This document shows positions 1 through 6,340 of a stretch of 12,365 nucleotides of DNA, in pieces. The position numbers and the translations under genes are program-made. The DNA is from an uncultured Ruminococcus sp. (GTDB lineage: Bacteria; Bacillota; Clostridia; Oscillospirales; Ruminococcaceae). The stretch spans positions 1 through 12,365 of the forward strand of contig CAMWVM010000022.1 of the NCBI GenBank assembly GCA_947177715.1. Direction: 5' to 3'. How positions within the stretch are numbered: the first letter of the stretch is position 1; every line of letters begins with the position of its first letter. The notes under the pieces were generated by a model, which made no database searches, was not told the origin of the DNA, and was given only the letters and a program-made list of their open reading frames with translations.

Positions 1-347
1 GGTGGGTTGCAGGTTATAAGATCAAGCTCGTTTTCTGCACGCCATTCCTTTAAATCTCCCAATACGGGGGTAATGCTGACTATTTCTGAACGTTCCAGAG
101 ATATTTTCAGCTGGTGGTGGGCTTTTTCCTGAATTTCCAGTGTATAAATGTGAGCTGGATTAAAATTTTTATACATAAGCAATGCAATAATTCCGCTTCC
201 TGTACAAAAATCGCATACTTTATCCTTATGCCTTGGTTTTGCAAAATCCGCAAGCAAAAAAGCGTCAGTTCCGAATCTATGCTCGGTAGAAATACAGATT
301 TCAATATTATCTCCCAATTTTTCAAAGGTCAGGTCGTCATAATTCAT
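1..347 (-). CDS. tRNA1(Val) adenine-N6 methyltransferase-like protein (TrmN6/YabB family), C-terminus cut by window edge
   Basis: A Rossmann-fold SAM-dependent N6-adenine methyltransferase, probably acting on A37 of tRNA1(Val). The visible ~115 residues start MNYDDLTFEKLG and contain the family's RFGTDAFLLADF stretch (about 24-35), motif I as VCDFCTGSGIIALL (about 43-56), an acidic residue in YTLEIQ (about 68-73) for the SAM ribose, and end at the edge exactly in the catalytic motif N-P-P, where Y or F should follow. The downstream half lies outside the window. The ATG at 345-347 overlaps the rimI stop by 11 bases (ATGAATTATGA), so it is translationally coupled as the fourth visible gene of the dusB operon. 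In Bacillus a homologue (yabB) lies beside rsmI, which supports the call. The family is clear; the exact tRNA substrate is inferred. Confidence 0.85.
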   Translation of the reverse strand, partial: MNYDDLTFEKLGDNIEICISTEHRFGTDAFLLADFAKPRHKDKVCDFCTGSGIIALLMYKNFNPAHIYTLEIQEKAHHQLKISLERSEIVSITPVLGDLKEWRAENELDLITCNP

Positions 348-798
348 TATATTGCTCCGTTTTCATATTCTTTGTCATTAACATTGCATTTTCGGTGGGA
401 TTCTGATAGTAATTTTTACGCTCTCCCACTTTTACAAAGCCAAATTTTTCATAAAGCTTCTGTGCGGGAATATTGCTTTCTCTTACCTCCAAAAAAGCAA
501 CATCTGCATTGGGGTAAGCCTCTAAAGCAGCCTTTAAAAGCTTTTCGCCTATGCTTTGTTTTCTAAACTCTTTCAGCACGGCAATATTATTTATTGTAAG
601 CTCTCCTGCAACACACTGCACATTTACAAAACCCACAGGCATATTTCCAACAAATGCACCTATAATTTCAGCGTTGGGATTTTTTATCTGATACTCAAAA
701 TCTAAAAAGCTCCATGGATCTGAAAAACACTGCTTTTCAATCTCCCAAAAGTCATTACACTGCTGCAAGTCTATTTCTTCAACAACTAATTTACTCAT
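337..798 (-). CDS. rimI: Ribosomal protein bS18 alanine N-acetyltransferase (RimI), GNAT family
   Basis: A 153-residue GNAT acetyltransferase that should transfer acetyl from acetyl-CoA to the N-terminal alanine of ribosomal protein S18. RimI hallmarks are IEKQCFSDPWS (20-30), GELTINNIAV (65-74), FLEVRESN (102-109), LYEKFGF (115-121) and ERKNYYQNPTENAMLM (126-141). The Glu in LEVR and the Tyr in NYY match the family's catalytic positions. The acetyl-CoA loop reads R-K-Q-S-I-G (79-84), with Ser in place of the usual first Gly of RxxGxG. The frame is open upstream, but the start is set at 798: a GAGG lies about 9 bases before it and the protein then begins at the normal family position. It overlaps rsmI by 8 bases and the next gene by 11. 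In many Firmicutes rimI sits with tsaB/tsaD; here it is in a different operon. Confidence 0.9.
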   Translation of the reverse strand: MSKLVVEEIDLQQCNDFWEIEKQCFSDPWSFLDFEYQIKNPNAEIIGAFVGNMPVGFVNVQCVAGELTINNIAVLKEFRKQSIGEKLLKAALEAYPNADVAFLEVRESNIPAQKLYEKFGFVKVGERKNYYQNPTENAMLMTKNMKTEQYNEL

Positions 799-1630
799 TT
801 TCTTTATCCTCAACGAGCATTGCATACAATTCGCCTTTTGAAAAGCCTGTGGATTTAGCAATTTCCTTGCAGGCGTCTGCACCACGCATACCCTTTGATA
901 CGAGGTTTTTTACCTGTTCATAGGCTTGTTCAATAGTTTCTGCTTTTATGATATCCTCAACCCTTGCCCCCTCAATAACAAGGACAAATTCTCCTTTAGG
1001 CTTGTTTACGGTATAATATTCAACAGCTTCGGAAAGTGTTGTACGGAAAACTTCCTCATGGATTTTTGTAAGCTCACGGCAAAGTGAGATTTTTCTGTCG
1101 CCGAAATATTCTAACATATCTTTTAATGTATAAATCAGTTTATGGGGAGCTTCATAAAAAATCATAGTTGAAGTACAGTTTTTCACTTGTGCAAGATGAG
1201 AGTATCTTTGCTTTTTGGTAACAGACAAAAAACCCTCAAAAGCGAAACGGGAAGTGTCAAGCCCGCTTATTGCAAGTGCTGATACCACGGCTGACGGTCC
1301 GGGAACAACGTTAATTTCAACTCCGTTTTCTGCACAAAGTTTAACCAAATCCTCTCCCGGGTCAGAAATGCATGGCATTCCTGCATCGGTAACTATTGCG
1401 GCATTTTCACCAGATAAAATTCGTGATACAACCTGCTCTCCTGCGGTTTTTGCGTTATGCTCATGATAGCTTATGAGCGGTGTTTTTATATTAAAATAAT
1501 TAAGTAATTTTGCAGTAACTCTTGTATCCTCGGCACAGATGAAGTCTACAGATTTCAGCGTTTCAACTGCTCTGTAGGTCATATCTCCCAGATTTCCGAT
1601 GGGTGTTCCGACTAAAAAAAGTTTTCCCAT
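791..1630 (-). CDS. rsmI: 16S rRNA (cytidine(1402)-2'-O)-methyltransferase RsmI
   Basis: A 279-residue tetrapyrrole-methylase-fold enzyme that 2'-O-methylates C1402 in the decoding centre of 16S rRNA using SAM. Signatures: LVGTPIGNLGDMTYRA (6-21), CAEDTR (32-37), ISYHEHN (53-59), TDAGMPCISDPGEDL (81-95; the family usually has TDAGTP, so Met replaces Thr), VPGPSAVVSALAISG (109-123), FEGFL (131-135) and FYEAPHKL (158-165). Residues about 230-273 form the small C-terminal helical domain typical of RsmI (KGMRGADACKEIAKSTGFSKGELY region). Length is normal. A GGAG inside the end of dusB serves the ATG at 1628-1630. The gap to dusB is 2 bases, and its stop lies inside the rimI start region, so it is cotranscribed and probably coupled. 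Confidence 0.96.
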   Translation of the reverse strand: MGKLFLVGTPIGNLGDMTYRAVETLKSVDFICAEDTRVTAKLLNYFNIKTPLISYHEHNAKTAGEQVVSRILSGENAAIVTDAGMPCISDPGEDLVKLCAENGVEINVVPGPSAVVSALAISGLDTSRFAFEGFLSVTKKQRYSHLAQVKNCTSTMIFYEAPHKLIYTLKDMLEYFGDRKISLCRELTKIHEEVFRTTLSEAVEYYTVNKPKGEFVLVIEGARVEDIIKAETIEQAYEQVKNLVSKGMRGADACKEIAKSTGFSKGELYAMLVEDKENE

Positions 1631-1632
1631 TA

Positions 1633-2607
1633 TTACTCTCCTTTTTGAAGTATCTGCTCAACCATTTTTTCCAAGTCGCTGAATTCATTTAAAAGTCCGC
1701 ATTCTCCACGCATTTTAGCTGAACCTGGCAGACCTTTTATATACCATGCAACATTTTTTCTCATTTCCTTCATTCCCTGCTTTTCACCTTTATAGTTACA
1801 TAACATTCTGCCGTGTTTAAGCATTACTGACATTTTTTCTTCAAGGGTTATTTCGGGAAGGGATTCTCCTGTTTCAAGATAGTGGTTTACTTCACGGAAA
1901 ATCCAAGGCTTGCCGTAAGAACCTCTGCCTATCATAACAAGGTCACAGCCGGTTTGCTCATACATTGCTTTACAATCCTCGGGGGTTTTCACATCTCCGT
2001 TTCCGATAACGGGAATACTCACAGCTTCCTTGACCTGTTTTATAATATCCCAGTCGGCATGACCAGAATACATTTGGTTTCGTGTTCTGCCGTGGATGGC
2101 GATGGCTGAAACACCTGCCTGTTCCAAAATTTTTGCAAATTCTACGGCATTTATATTATCATTATCCCAGCCAGCACGGATTTTTACCGTGACGGGACAA
2201 TCTGCGTTTTTAACTGTTTCCTCTGCTATTTCAAAGGATGTTTTCGGAGATTTCATAAGCGCTGAACCGCTGCCATTACCGACGATTTTCGGCACAGGAC
2301 AGCCCATATTTATATCTATTATATCGGGATTATACTGATTGAGTATATATGCTGCTTTTCCCATATACACAGGCTCTTCTCCAAAAAGCTGCAGTGCCAT
2401 TGGGCGCTCTTCGCTCTCGATTTCACAAAGCCTTGCAGTTTTTTTATCGCCGAAGCAAAGCCCCTTTGAGGATATCATTTCGCTGACTAAATAGCTTGCA
2501 CCGAATTCTTTGCACAGCAGTCTATAGGATTTATCAGCCACAGACGCCATAGGGGCAAGGGCAGCGGATTTTTCAATTTTGACATTACCAATTTTAACTT
2601 TTTCCAT
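1633..2607 (-). CDS. dusB: tRNA-dihydrouridine synthase (DusB-type)
   Basis: A 324-residue FMN-dependent TIM-barrel enzyme that reduces specific uridines in the tRNA D-loop with NADPH. Visible motifs: [13 protein letters not shown] (17-29, FMN-binding start of the barrel), QLFG (73-76), [21 protein letters not shown] (98-118) with catalytic Cys103, VKIRAGW (141-147) with FMN-contacting Lys, [12 protein letters not shown] (171-182) with conserved His172, GNGDV (202-206) and [11 protein letters not shown] (225-235). The C-terminal helical tRNA-binding domain (about 240-324) contains the [15 protein letters not shown] segment. An in-frame extension upstream to 2670 is rejected: it would begin inside the promoter, whereas the ATG at 2605-2607 has AGGA 8 bases upstream and gives the usual family N-terminus. 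First gene of the leftward translation-modification operon. DusB, rather than another Dus subtype, is the best fit for Firmicutes. Confidence 0.92.
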   Translation of the reverse strand: MEKVKIGNVKIEKSAALAPMASVADKSYRLLCKEFGASYLVSEMISSKGLCFGDKKTARLCEIESEERPMALQLFGEEPVYMGKAAYILNQYNPDIIDINMGCPVPKIVGNGSGSALMKSPKTSFEIAEETVKNADCPVTVKIRAGWDNDNINAVEFAKILEQAGVSAIAIHGRTRNQMYSGHADWDIIKQVKEAVSIPVIGNGDVKTPEDCKAMYEQTGCDLVMIGRGSYGKPWIFREVNHYLETGESLPEITLEEKMSVMLKHGRMLCNYKGEKQGMKEMRKNVAWYIKGLPGSAKMRGECGLLNEFSDLEKMVEQILQKGE

Positions 2608-2641
2608 TCCAAAGTCCTTTTTAACATAATATTTCATATTA

Positions 2642-2670
2642 AGTATAACACAAAAACCGTTATATTTCAA
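2642..2670 (-). promoter_or_regulatory. Sigma-A promoter of the dusB-rsmI-rimI-trmN6 operon
   Basis: Read leftward, TTGAAA (2670-2665), a 17-bp spacer, and TATACT (2647-2642) preceded by an extended -10 TG. The predicted start at about 2635 gives a short leader of about 28 bases before the dusB ATG at 2607. This also argues against the longer dusB reading frame, because its two upstream ATGs would lie at or before the transcription start. Confidence 0.75.
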
Positions 2671-2702
2671 GATAAAAGCATTAAAACAGTTGGGATAACA
2701 GG

Positions 2703-2731
2703 TTGAAATCTTAGCAATAATTCTATATAAT
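2703..2731 (+). promoter_or_regulatory. Sigma-A promoter of the DUF1848 gene
   Basis: TTGAAA (2703-2708), 17-bp spacer, perfect TATAAT (2726-2731). Predicted start is near 2738, leaving about 18 bases including an AGAGAGG RBS (2741-2747) before the ATG at 2756. It lies back-to-back with the dusB promoter, with 32 bp between the two -35 boxes. Confidence 0.75.
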
Positions 2732-2755
2732 ATAAAATAAAGAGAGGTGCAGAAG

Positions 2756-3682
2756 ATGATTTTACAGACGGGAATGAGAACGGATATACCCGCATTTTAC
2801 TCAAGGTGGTTTGCAAACAGACTGAAAGAGGGCTTTGTTTTGGTACGGAATCCCTATAATCCAGAGAATGTAACGAGGTACAGAATATCACCTGATGTGG
2901 TTGATCTGATAAGCTTTTGCACGAAAAATCCTGCTCCTATGTTTGAATACATGGATTTACTGAAACCCTATGGTCAATACTGGTTTGTGACAATTACTTC
3001 ATACGGCAGGGATGTTGAACCAAATGTTCCTCCCAAGGAGAAAGTAATGGCGGATTTTCGCAGACTGTCTGACATTGTGGGTATTAACTCAATAGGTTGG
3101 CGATACGACCCAATTTTTATTGATGAAAAGTATACGTTGGAACGGCATATTTCCGATTTTGAAAAAATGGCAAAATATCTTGCAGGGTACACAGAAGTTT
3201 GCGTTATCAGCTTTATTGATCTTTATAAAAAGGTACTTAGGAATTTTCCTCAGGTAAGCGAGGTTAATTATGCTGATCGACTTTCCATAGGCAAAGCTTT
3301 TGTTGAAACCGGCAGAAAATATGGAATAACGATAAAGCCTTGTGCAGAGGGTAGAGAGCTTGAACGTTACGGTGCAGATTGCAGCGGATGTATGACTGTT
3401 CAGACTTACGAAACTGCACTGGGAATGAAACTGAATGCACCTAAAAAGAAATCCCTGCGCAGTGAATGCAGTTGTTTGCTTGGAAGTGATATCGGAGAAT
3501 ATGATACCTGCGGTCATTTATGCAGATACTGCTATGCCAATAATGATGTACAGGCGGTAAGAAGAAACATGAGGAATCACAACCCTGACTCTCCACTTTT
3601 GATTGGTAATTTGCATACGAGCGATAAAATTCACGATGCGAAGCAGGAAAGCTGGATAGACAATCAACTAACACTGTTTTGA
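2756..3682 (+). CDS. DUF1848 family protein with C-terminal cysteine (CX3CX2C) cluster
   Basis: A 308-residue member of the DUF1848 family; the biochemical role is unknown. The N-terminus [19 protein letters not shown] (1-19), NRLKEGF (21-27), VRNPYNP (30-36), [15 protein letters not shown] (48-62), [15 protein letters not shown] (79-93) and WRYDPIF (115-121) match the family pattern, which looks barrel-like. The C-terminal third is cysteine-rich: C196, C209, C212, then C238 and C240, and C252-x3-C256-x2-C259 followed by YAN. The last triplet has the spacing of a radical-SAM 4Fe-4S site, but at the C-terminus rather than the start of the barrel. Metal binding is my inference. The ATG at 2756 is chosen over an in-frame GTG at 2747 because AGAGAGG lies 8 bases upstream of the ATG and the GTG overlaps that RBS. 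Single-gene unit with its own promoter; no clear terminator follows. Confidence 0.85.
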   Translation: MILQTGMRTDIPAFYSRWFANRLKEGFVLVRNPYNPENVTRYRISPDVVDLISFCTKNPAPMFEYMDLLKPYGQYWFVTITSYGRDVEPNVPPKEKVMADFRRLSDIVGINSIGWRYDPIFIDEKYTLERHISDFEKMAKYLAGYTEVCVISFIDLYKKVLRNFPQVSEVNYADRLSIGKAFVETGRKYGITIKPCAEGRELERYGADCSGCMTVQTYETALGMKLNAPKKKSLRSECSCLLGSDIGEYDTCGHLCRYCYANNDVQAVRRNMRNHNPDSPLLIGNLHTSDKIHDAKQESWIDNQLTLF

Positions 3683-3809
3683 TTTAGGTAATTATGAAAC
3701 TAAATACTGCTGTTGACAAAGCATAAAAAAGATATAAAACAAATCGTTTTAAAATATTGTAAAAATGCACAAGTAAAAACGCATAAATTTGTGAAATGTT
3801 TTTTTATTT

Positions 3810-3823
3810 TTTTGTATACAAAA
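3810..3823. promoter_or_regulatory. Perfect 14-bp palindrome, candidate repressor operator
   Basis: TTTTGTATACAAAA is a perfect inverted repeat around a GTATAC core. It covers the place where the -35 box of the downstream cytidylate-kinase-like gene should be (its -10 is 3838-3843). The GT...AC core resembles operators of GntR/FadR-type repressors, but no such regulator is in the window, so the role is inferred from position and symmetry only. Confidence 0.4.
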
Positions 3824-3834
3824 TACAAAAGATG

Positions 3835-3843
3835 TGTTATAAT
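3835..3843 (+). promoter_or_regulatory. Extended -10 promoter of the cytidylate-kinase-like gene
   Basis: TGT followed by perfect TATAAT (3838-3843) makes an extended -10 element. The position 17 bp upstream reads TATACA, a poor -35, so this promoter probably depends on the extended -10. Predicted start is about 3850, with a leader of about 50 bases. The rest of the intergenic stretch from 3683 is very AT-rich, with no gene or terminator that I can defend. Confidence 0.55.
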
Positions 3844-3899
3844 ATATAATATAATAAAATATGTGTATTATTATATTACACTTGATGGGAGGCTGTTTT

Positions 3900-4523
3900 A
3901 TGAGATCAATTATTACTATAAGCCGTGAATTCGGAAGCGGCGGACGTGAAATAGGAAAAACTCTTGCAGAACAGCTGGGTATTCCTTTTTATGATAAAGA
4001 GCTTTTAGAGCTTGCTTCTAAGGAAAGCGGAATTTGCAAGGAGCTTTTTGTCACTCATGATGAAAGCTATACAAACAGCTTTCTTTATTCCCTTGTAATG
4101 GGTACCTATCCTGTCACGGCTGATGGAAGAATCAATCCTGAGATGCCGCTTAATCACAGAATATTTCTTGCTCAGTTTGAAACAATAAAACGCATAGCTG
4201 AAAATGGTCCTTGTGTAATTGTAGGACGATGTGCAGACTATGTTTTAAAGGGCAATGAAAATGTTATTAACTTCTTTGTAATGGGTAACATGGCAGAGAA
4301 GAAAAAAAGAATTCTTGAAAGATACGACATTGAAAAAAACAAGGTTGAAGATTTTATAAAAAAGACTGACAAGCGCAGGGCTAATTATTACAATTATTAT
4401 TCCGACATGAAATGGGGAGCAGCTAAAAATTATGATCTTTGCATAAACTCCTCCAAAACCGGAATTCAGGGTGCTGTAAGTCTTATGAAAGCCTACATTG
4501 ACATAAAAGAACCCGAAGAATAA
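3900..4523 (+). CDS. Cytidylate kinase-like family protein (Cytidylate_kin2)
   Basis: A 207-residue P-loop protein of the cytidylate-kinase-like family (PF13189 type), common in Clostridia and distinct from housekeeping Cmk. Evidence: ITISREFGSGGREIGKTLAEQLG (5-27), whose glycine-rich loop lacks the usual GK[ST] lysine-Ser/Thr arrangement; PFYDKELLELAS (29-40); CVIVGRCADYVL (105-116); the lid-like stretch DKRRANYYNYYSDMKWG (157-173); and YDLCINSS (178-185). A nucleotide-phosphorylating role is inferred from the family, and no substrate has been shown. An in-frame extension to 3861 is rejected: GGGAGG (3887-3892) is 7 bases before the ATG at 3900, and the family normally starts just before IITISRE. 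It is followed by a terminator, so probably monocistronic. Confidence 0.85.
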   Translation: MRSIITISREFGSGGREIGKTLAEQLGIPFYDKELLELASKESGICKELFVTHDESYTNSFLYSLVMGTYPVTADGRINPEMPLNHRIFLAQFETIKRIAENGPCVIVGRCADYVLKGNENVINFFVMGNMAEKKKRILERYDIEKNKVEDFIKKTDKRRANYYNYYSDMKWGAAKNYDLCINSSKTGIQGAVSLMKAYIDIKEPEE

Positions 4524-4555
4524 ATCATATTTTCTTTTTCATTATCTTCCTTTAT

Positions 4556-4595
4556 TATGAAGAAAGCTGCCATGATATAGGCAGCTTTTTTCATA
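4556..4595. terminator. Intrinsic terminator after the cytidylate-kinase-like gene
   Basis: A 16-bp stem with one G-T wobble (4556-4571 with 4580-4595) and the 8-base loop ATGATATA. The GC-rich core GCTGCC/GGCAGC is followed on the plus strand by six T. The A-rich left arm would also give a T-run on the minus strand. It lies 32 bases past the stop codon and stands between this gene and the aldo/keto reductase. Confidence 0.85.
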
Positions 4596-4629
4596 AGTAC
4601 AAAAACAAAACTGAAAGGATTTGATTAAT

Positions 4630-5625
4630 ATGTATATAGCAAACGAAAAAAGGTATGAAAAAATGATATACAACCGTTGCGGCAAAAGCGGATTAAAGCT
4701 GCCGGCTGTTTCACTTGGATTATGGCAGAATTTCGGTTATCGGGATAGTTTCGGAAACATGGAAAAAATGTGTCACACTGCTTTTGATTTGGGCATTACT
4801 CATTTTGATCTTGCAAATAATTATGGCAGTCCATACAACGGTTCGGCTGAAGAGAACTTTGGTTTGATTTTAGACAGAGGTATGCGTAATTATCGTGATG
4901 AGCTTTGTATATCAACCAAGGCAGGATATGATATGTGGCCTGGTCCATATGGTGATAAAAACGGGTCAAGGAAATATCTTTTATCTTCTCTTGATCAATC
5001 GCTGAAACGCATGAGGCTTGACTATGTGGACATTTTCTATCATCATGTAAGAGATCCAAAGACTCCTATGGAGGAAACGGCACTTGCGCTTGATTTCGCA
5101 GTAAAGCAAGGCAAGGCATTATATGTGGGTATTTCCAATTACAACAAAGATGATACGAAAAAAATGATGGAAATATTTCGTGAGCTTAAAACGCCGTTCA
5201 TTGTCAATCAGCCCTCTTATTCCATGCTAAATCGCTGGATTGAAGATGACGGACTTCGTGACTTTGCATTTGAAGAAGGAATTGGTCTTGCAGTATTTTC
5301 ACCTTTATATCAAGGTTTTCTTACGGACAGATATTTAAACGGCGTACCTGCTGACTCAAGAGTTGGTAAGGGCAACACATGGATTGGAACCGAACTTAAT
5401 GACGATATGCTGAAAAAACTTAACGCTTTGAATGATATTGCTCGTAACAGGGGGCAAAAGCTTTCACAGCTTGCGCTTTCATGGGTATTGAGAGAGGGCA
5501 AGGTTACCACTGTTTTAATCGGCGCAAGCCGTTCAGAACAGATAAAAGAAAATGTTCAAGCTGTTTACAAAACTGAATTTACGTCTGACGAAATTAAAGC
5601 TATTGAAAGCGTACTAAAGGATTAA
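4630..5625 (+). CDS. Aldo/keto reductase, YghZ-like (L-glyceraldehyde-3-phosphate reductase type, AKR14)
   Basis: A 331-residue cytoplasmic NADPH-dependent (beta/alpha)8-barrel oxidoreductase. It resembles E. coli YghZ closely along its length: MYIANEKRYEKM (1-12), YNRCGKSGLKLPAVSLG (14-30), THFDLANNYG (57-66), STKAGYDMWPGPYGD (95-109), GSRKYLLSSLDQSLKRM (112-128), TPMEETALAL (145-154), ALYVGISNY (163-171) and VLIGASRSEQIKENV (295-309). The catalytic tetrad is Asp60, Tyr65, Lys97 and His139 (within YHH). YghZ reduces L-glyceraldehyde 3-phosphate and methylglyoxal; the same substrates are likely but inferred. The ATG at 4630 matches the YghZ N-terminus and has AAAGGA 10 bases upstream. The TTG at 4621 is too close to that RBS. 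I see no clear promoter between the preceding terminator and this gene. Its stop overlaps the convergent amidase stop. Confidence 0.92.
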   Translation: MYIANEKRYEKMIYNRCGKSGLKLPAVSLGLWQNFGYRDSFGNMEKMCHTAFDLGITHFDLANNYGSPYNGSAEENFGLILDRGMRNYRDELCISTKAGYDMWPGPYGDKNGSRKYLLSSLDQSLKRMRLDYVDIFYHHVRDPKTPMEETALALDFAVKQGKALYVGISNYNKDDTKKMMEIFRELKTPFIVNQPSYSMLNRWIEDDGLRDFAFEEGIGLAVFSPLYQGFLTDRYLNGVPADSRVGKGNTWIGTELNDDMLKKLNALNDIARNRGQKLSQLALSWVLREGKVTTVLIGASRSEQIKENVQAVYKTEFTSDEIKAIESVLKD

Positions 5626-6110
5626 TCCCACTTTCTCGCACCTAAGATATGGATAAGTCGTGCTTTATCATATACATAGCTTGTTAGCGGCCGCATATAG
5701 GTATCAAAGGTATGAGCTGCAACGTATATGATATTATTTTTCACAGCAACGACGACGGGTGAATGATAATAAGAGCCTTCGGAAGTACCAAGCTGGACGA
5801 TATCTCCAATTTGAGCATCGGCTAAGTTCCGTTCCTCTGCATAGGGTCCGACGCTATTATTATTAATGAGGAAGTTATAAAGATATCCAACACCTGTCCA
5901 GGCAGGAGCTCGGTCGTTGGGGGAATTATAATACCAGCCGAATGTTTTGGTATAATTCATCACTTCGCAGCCTGCAAAGATACACTGGGATGCAAAATTT
6001 GTACAATCACCGCCAATATTCTCAAAATCAAGGTATTGGCGGTTTCGTTTATATGCCCACTTTTCAGCATAGGCAACAGCTTTTTCTCGGTCATAGTCTA
6101 TGTTCTTCAT
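5622..6110 (-). CDS. Putative Amidase_6-domain cysteine amidase/peptidase, no signal peptide
   Basis: A 162-residue protein consisting almost entirely of an Amidase_6 domain (PF12671 type, NlpC/P60-like cysteine hydrolase fold). It has YDREKAVAYAEKWAY (6-20), GGDCTNFASQCIFAGC (33-48) with probable nucleophile Cys36, QIGDIVQLG (100-108), and YYHSPVVVAV (114-123) with probable base His116. Further His/Asp candidates lie in AAHTFD (131-136). Such domains often sit behind secretion signals in cell-wall proteins, but this one starts directly with charged MKNIDYDREK and has no hydrophobic leader, so it is probably cytoplasmic or released by lysis. The substrate is unknown. AAAGGA lies about 10 bases before the ATG. 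Its TAA overlaps the TAA of the convergent aldo/keto reductase. Own promoter at about 6165. Confidence 0.8.
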   Translation of the reverse strand: MKNIDYDREKAVAYAEKWAYKRNRQYLDFENIGGDCTNFASQCIFAGCEVMNYTKTFGWYYNSPNDRAPAWTGVGYLYNFLINNNSVGPYAEERNLADAQIGDIVQLGTSEGSYYHSPVVVAVKNNIIYVAAHTFDTYMRPLTSYVYDKARLIHILGARKWD

Positions 6111-6162
6111 ATATCAAAAATCCTTTCATGCTTGTACTTTTACGTTAGGTATGGTCATTATT

Positions 6163-6168
6163 ATTATA
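6163..6168 (-). promoter_or_regulatory. -10 box of the amidase promoter
   Basis: Reading leftward, a perfect TATAAT lies at 6168-6163. The expected -35 position (about 6186-6191) has only a weak match (ATGTCA). Predicted start is about 6156, giving a leader of about 45 bases to the ATG at 6110. It is divergent from the antiporter promoter. Confidence 0.5.
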
Positions 6169-6285
6169 CTCTGACGATGGATTTTTGACATAATTTATTT
6201 TATTTTGCATTATCAAAATTACTAAAAAGTTGATATTTTAAATACAAGTTTGTGCAAATTTCACACATAAATTATTAAAATATTA

Positions 6286-6301
6286 TTTAAAAATTTTTAA
6301 A
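6286..6301. promoter_or_regulatory. A/T palindrome, likely UP element of the antiporter promoter
   Basis: TTTAAAAATTTTTAAA is a perfect 16-bp palindrome ending 4 bp before the -35 box. Phased A and T tracts at this position match the UP-element pattern bound by the RNA polymerase alpha C-terminal domain. A protein operator or a bent-DNA role cannot be excluded. Confidence 0.5.
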
Positions 6302-6305
6302 GTGG

Positions 6306-6334
6306 TTGACAGCTAAAAAAAATAAGAATATAAT
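6306..6334 (+). promoter_or_regulatory. Perfect-consensus sigma-A promoter of the antiporter gene
   Basis: TTGACA (6306-6311), exactly 17 bp, TATAAT (6329-6334): both boxes match consensus completely, with an A/T-rich UP-like sequence directly upstream. Predicted start is near 6341. It is the strongest promoter by sequence in the window. Confidence 0.85.
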
Positions 6335-6340
6335 ATTTAA

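Noticed and set aside
114..566. Rightward reading frame of 150 codons at the left edge
   Set aside because: It runs antisense across the well-supported TrmN6-like and RimI genes; the product has no recognisable motif.
2608..2670. Longer dusB start giving 21 extra residues
   Set aside because: The upstream ATGs at 2670 and 2637 lie within the promoter or at the predicted transcript start, and the extension does not look like the family N-terminus.
3713..3738. Perfect TTGACA (3713-3718) followed by TATAAA (3733-3738) as a promoter
   Set aside because: The spacer is only 14 bp, too short for sigma-A. The extended -10 at 3838-3843 is a better promoter for the downstream gene.
3713..3928. Small rightward reading frame of about 71 codons before the cytidylate-kinase-like gene
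   Set aside because: Lysine/tyrosine/isoleucine-rich product of AT-rich DNA, no RBS, and it overlaps the promoter and start of the real gene.
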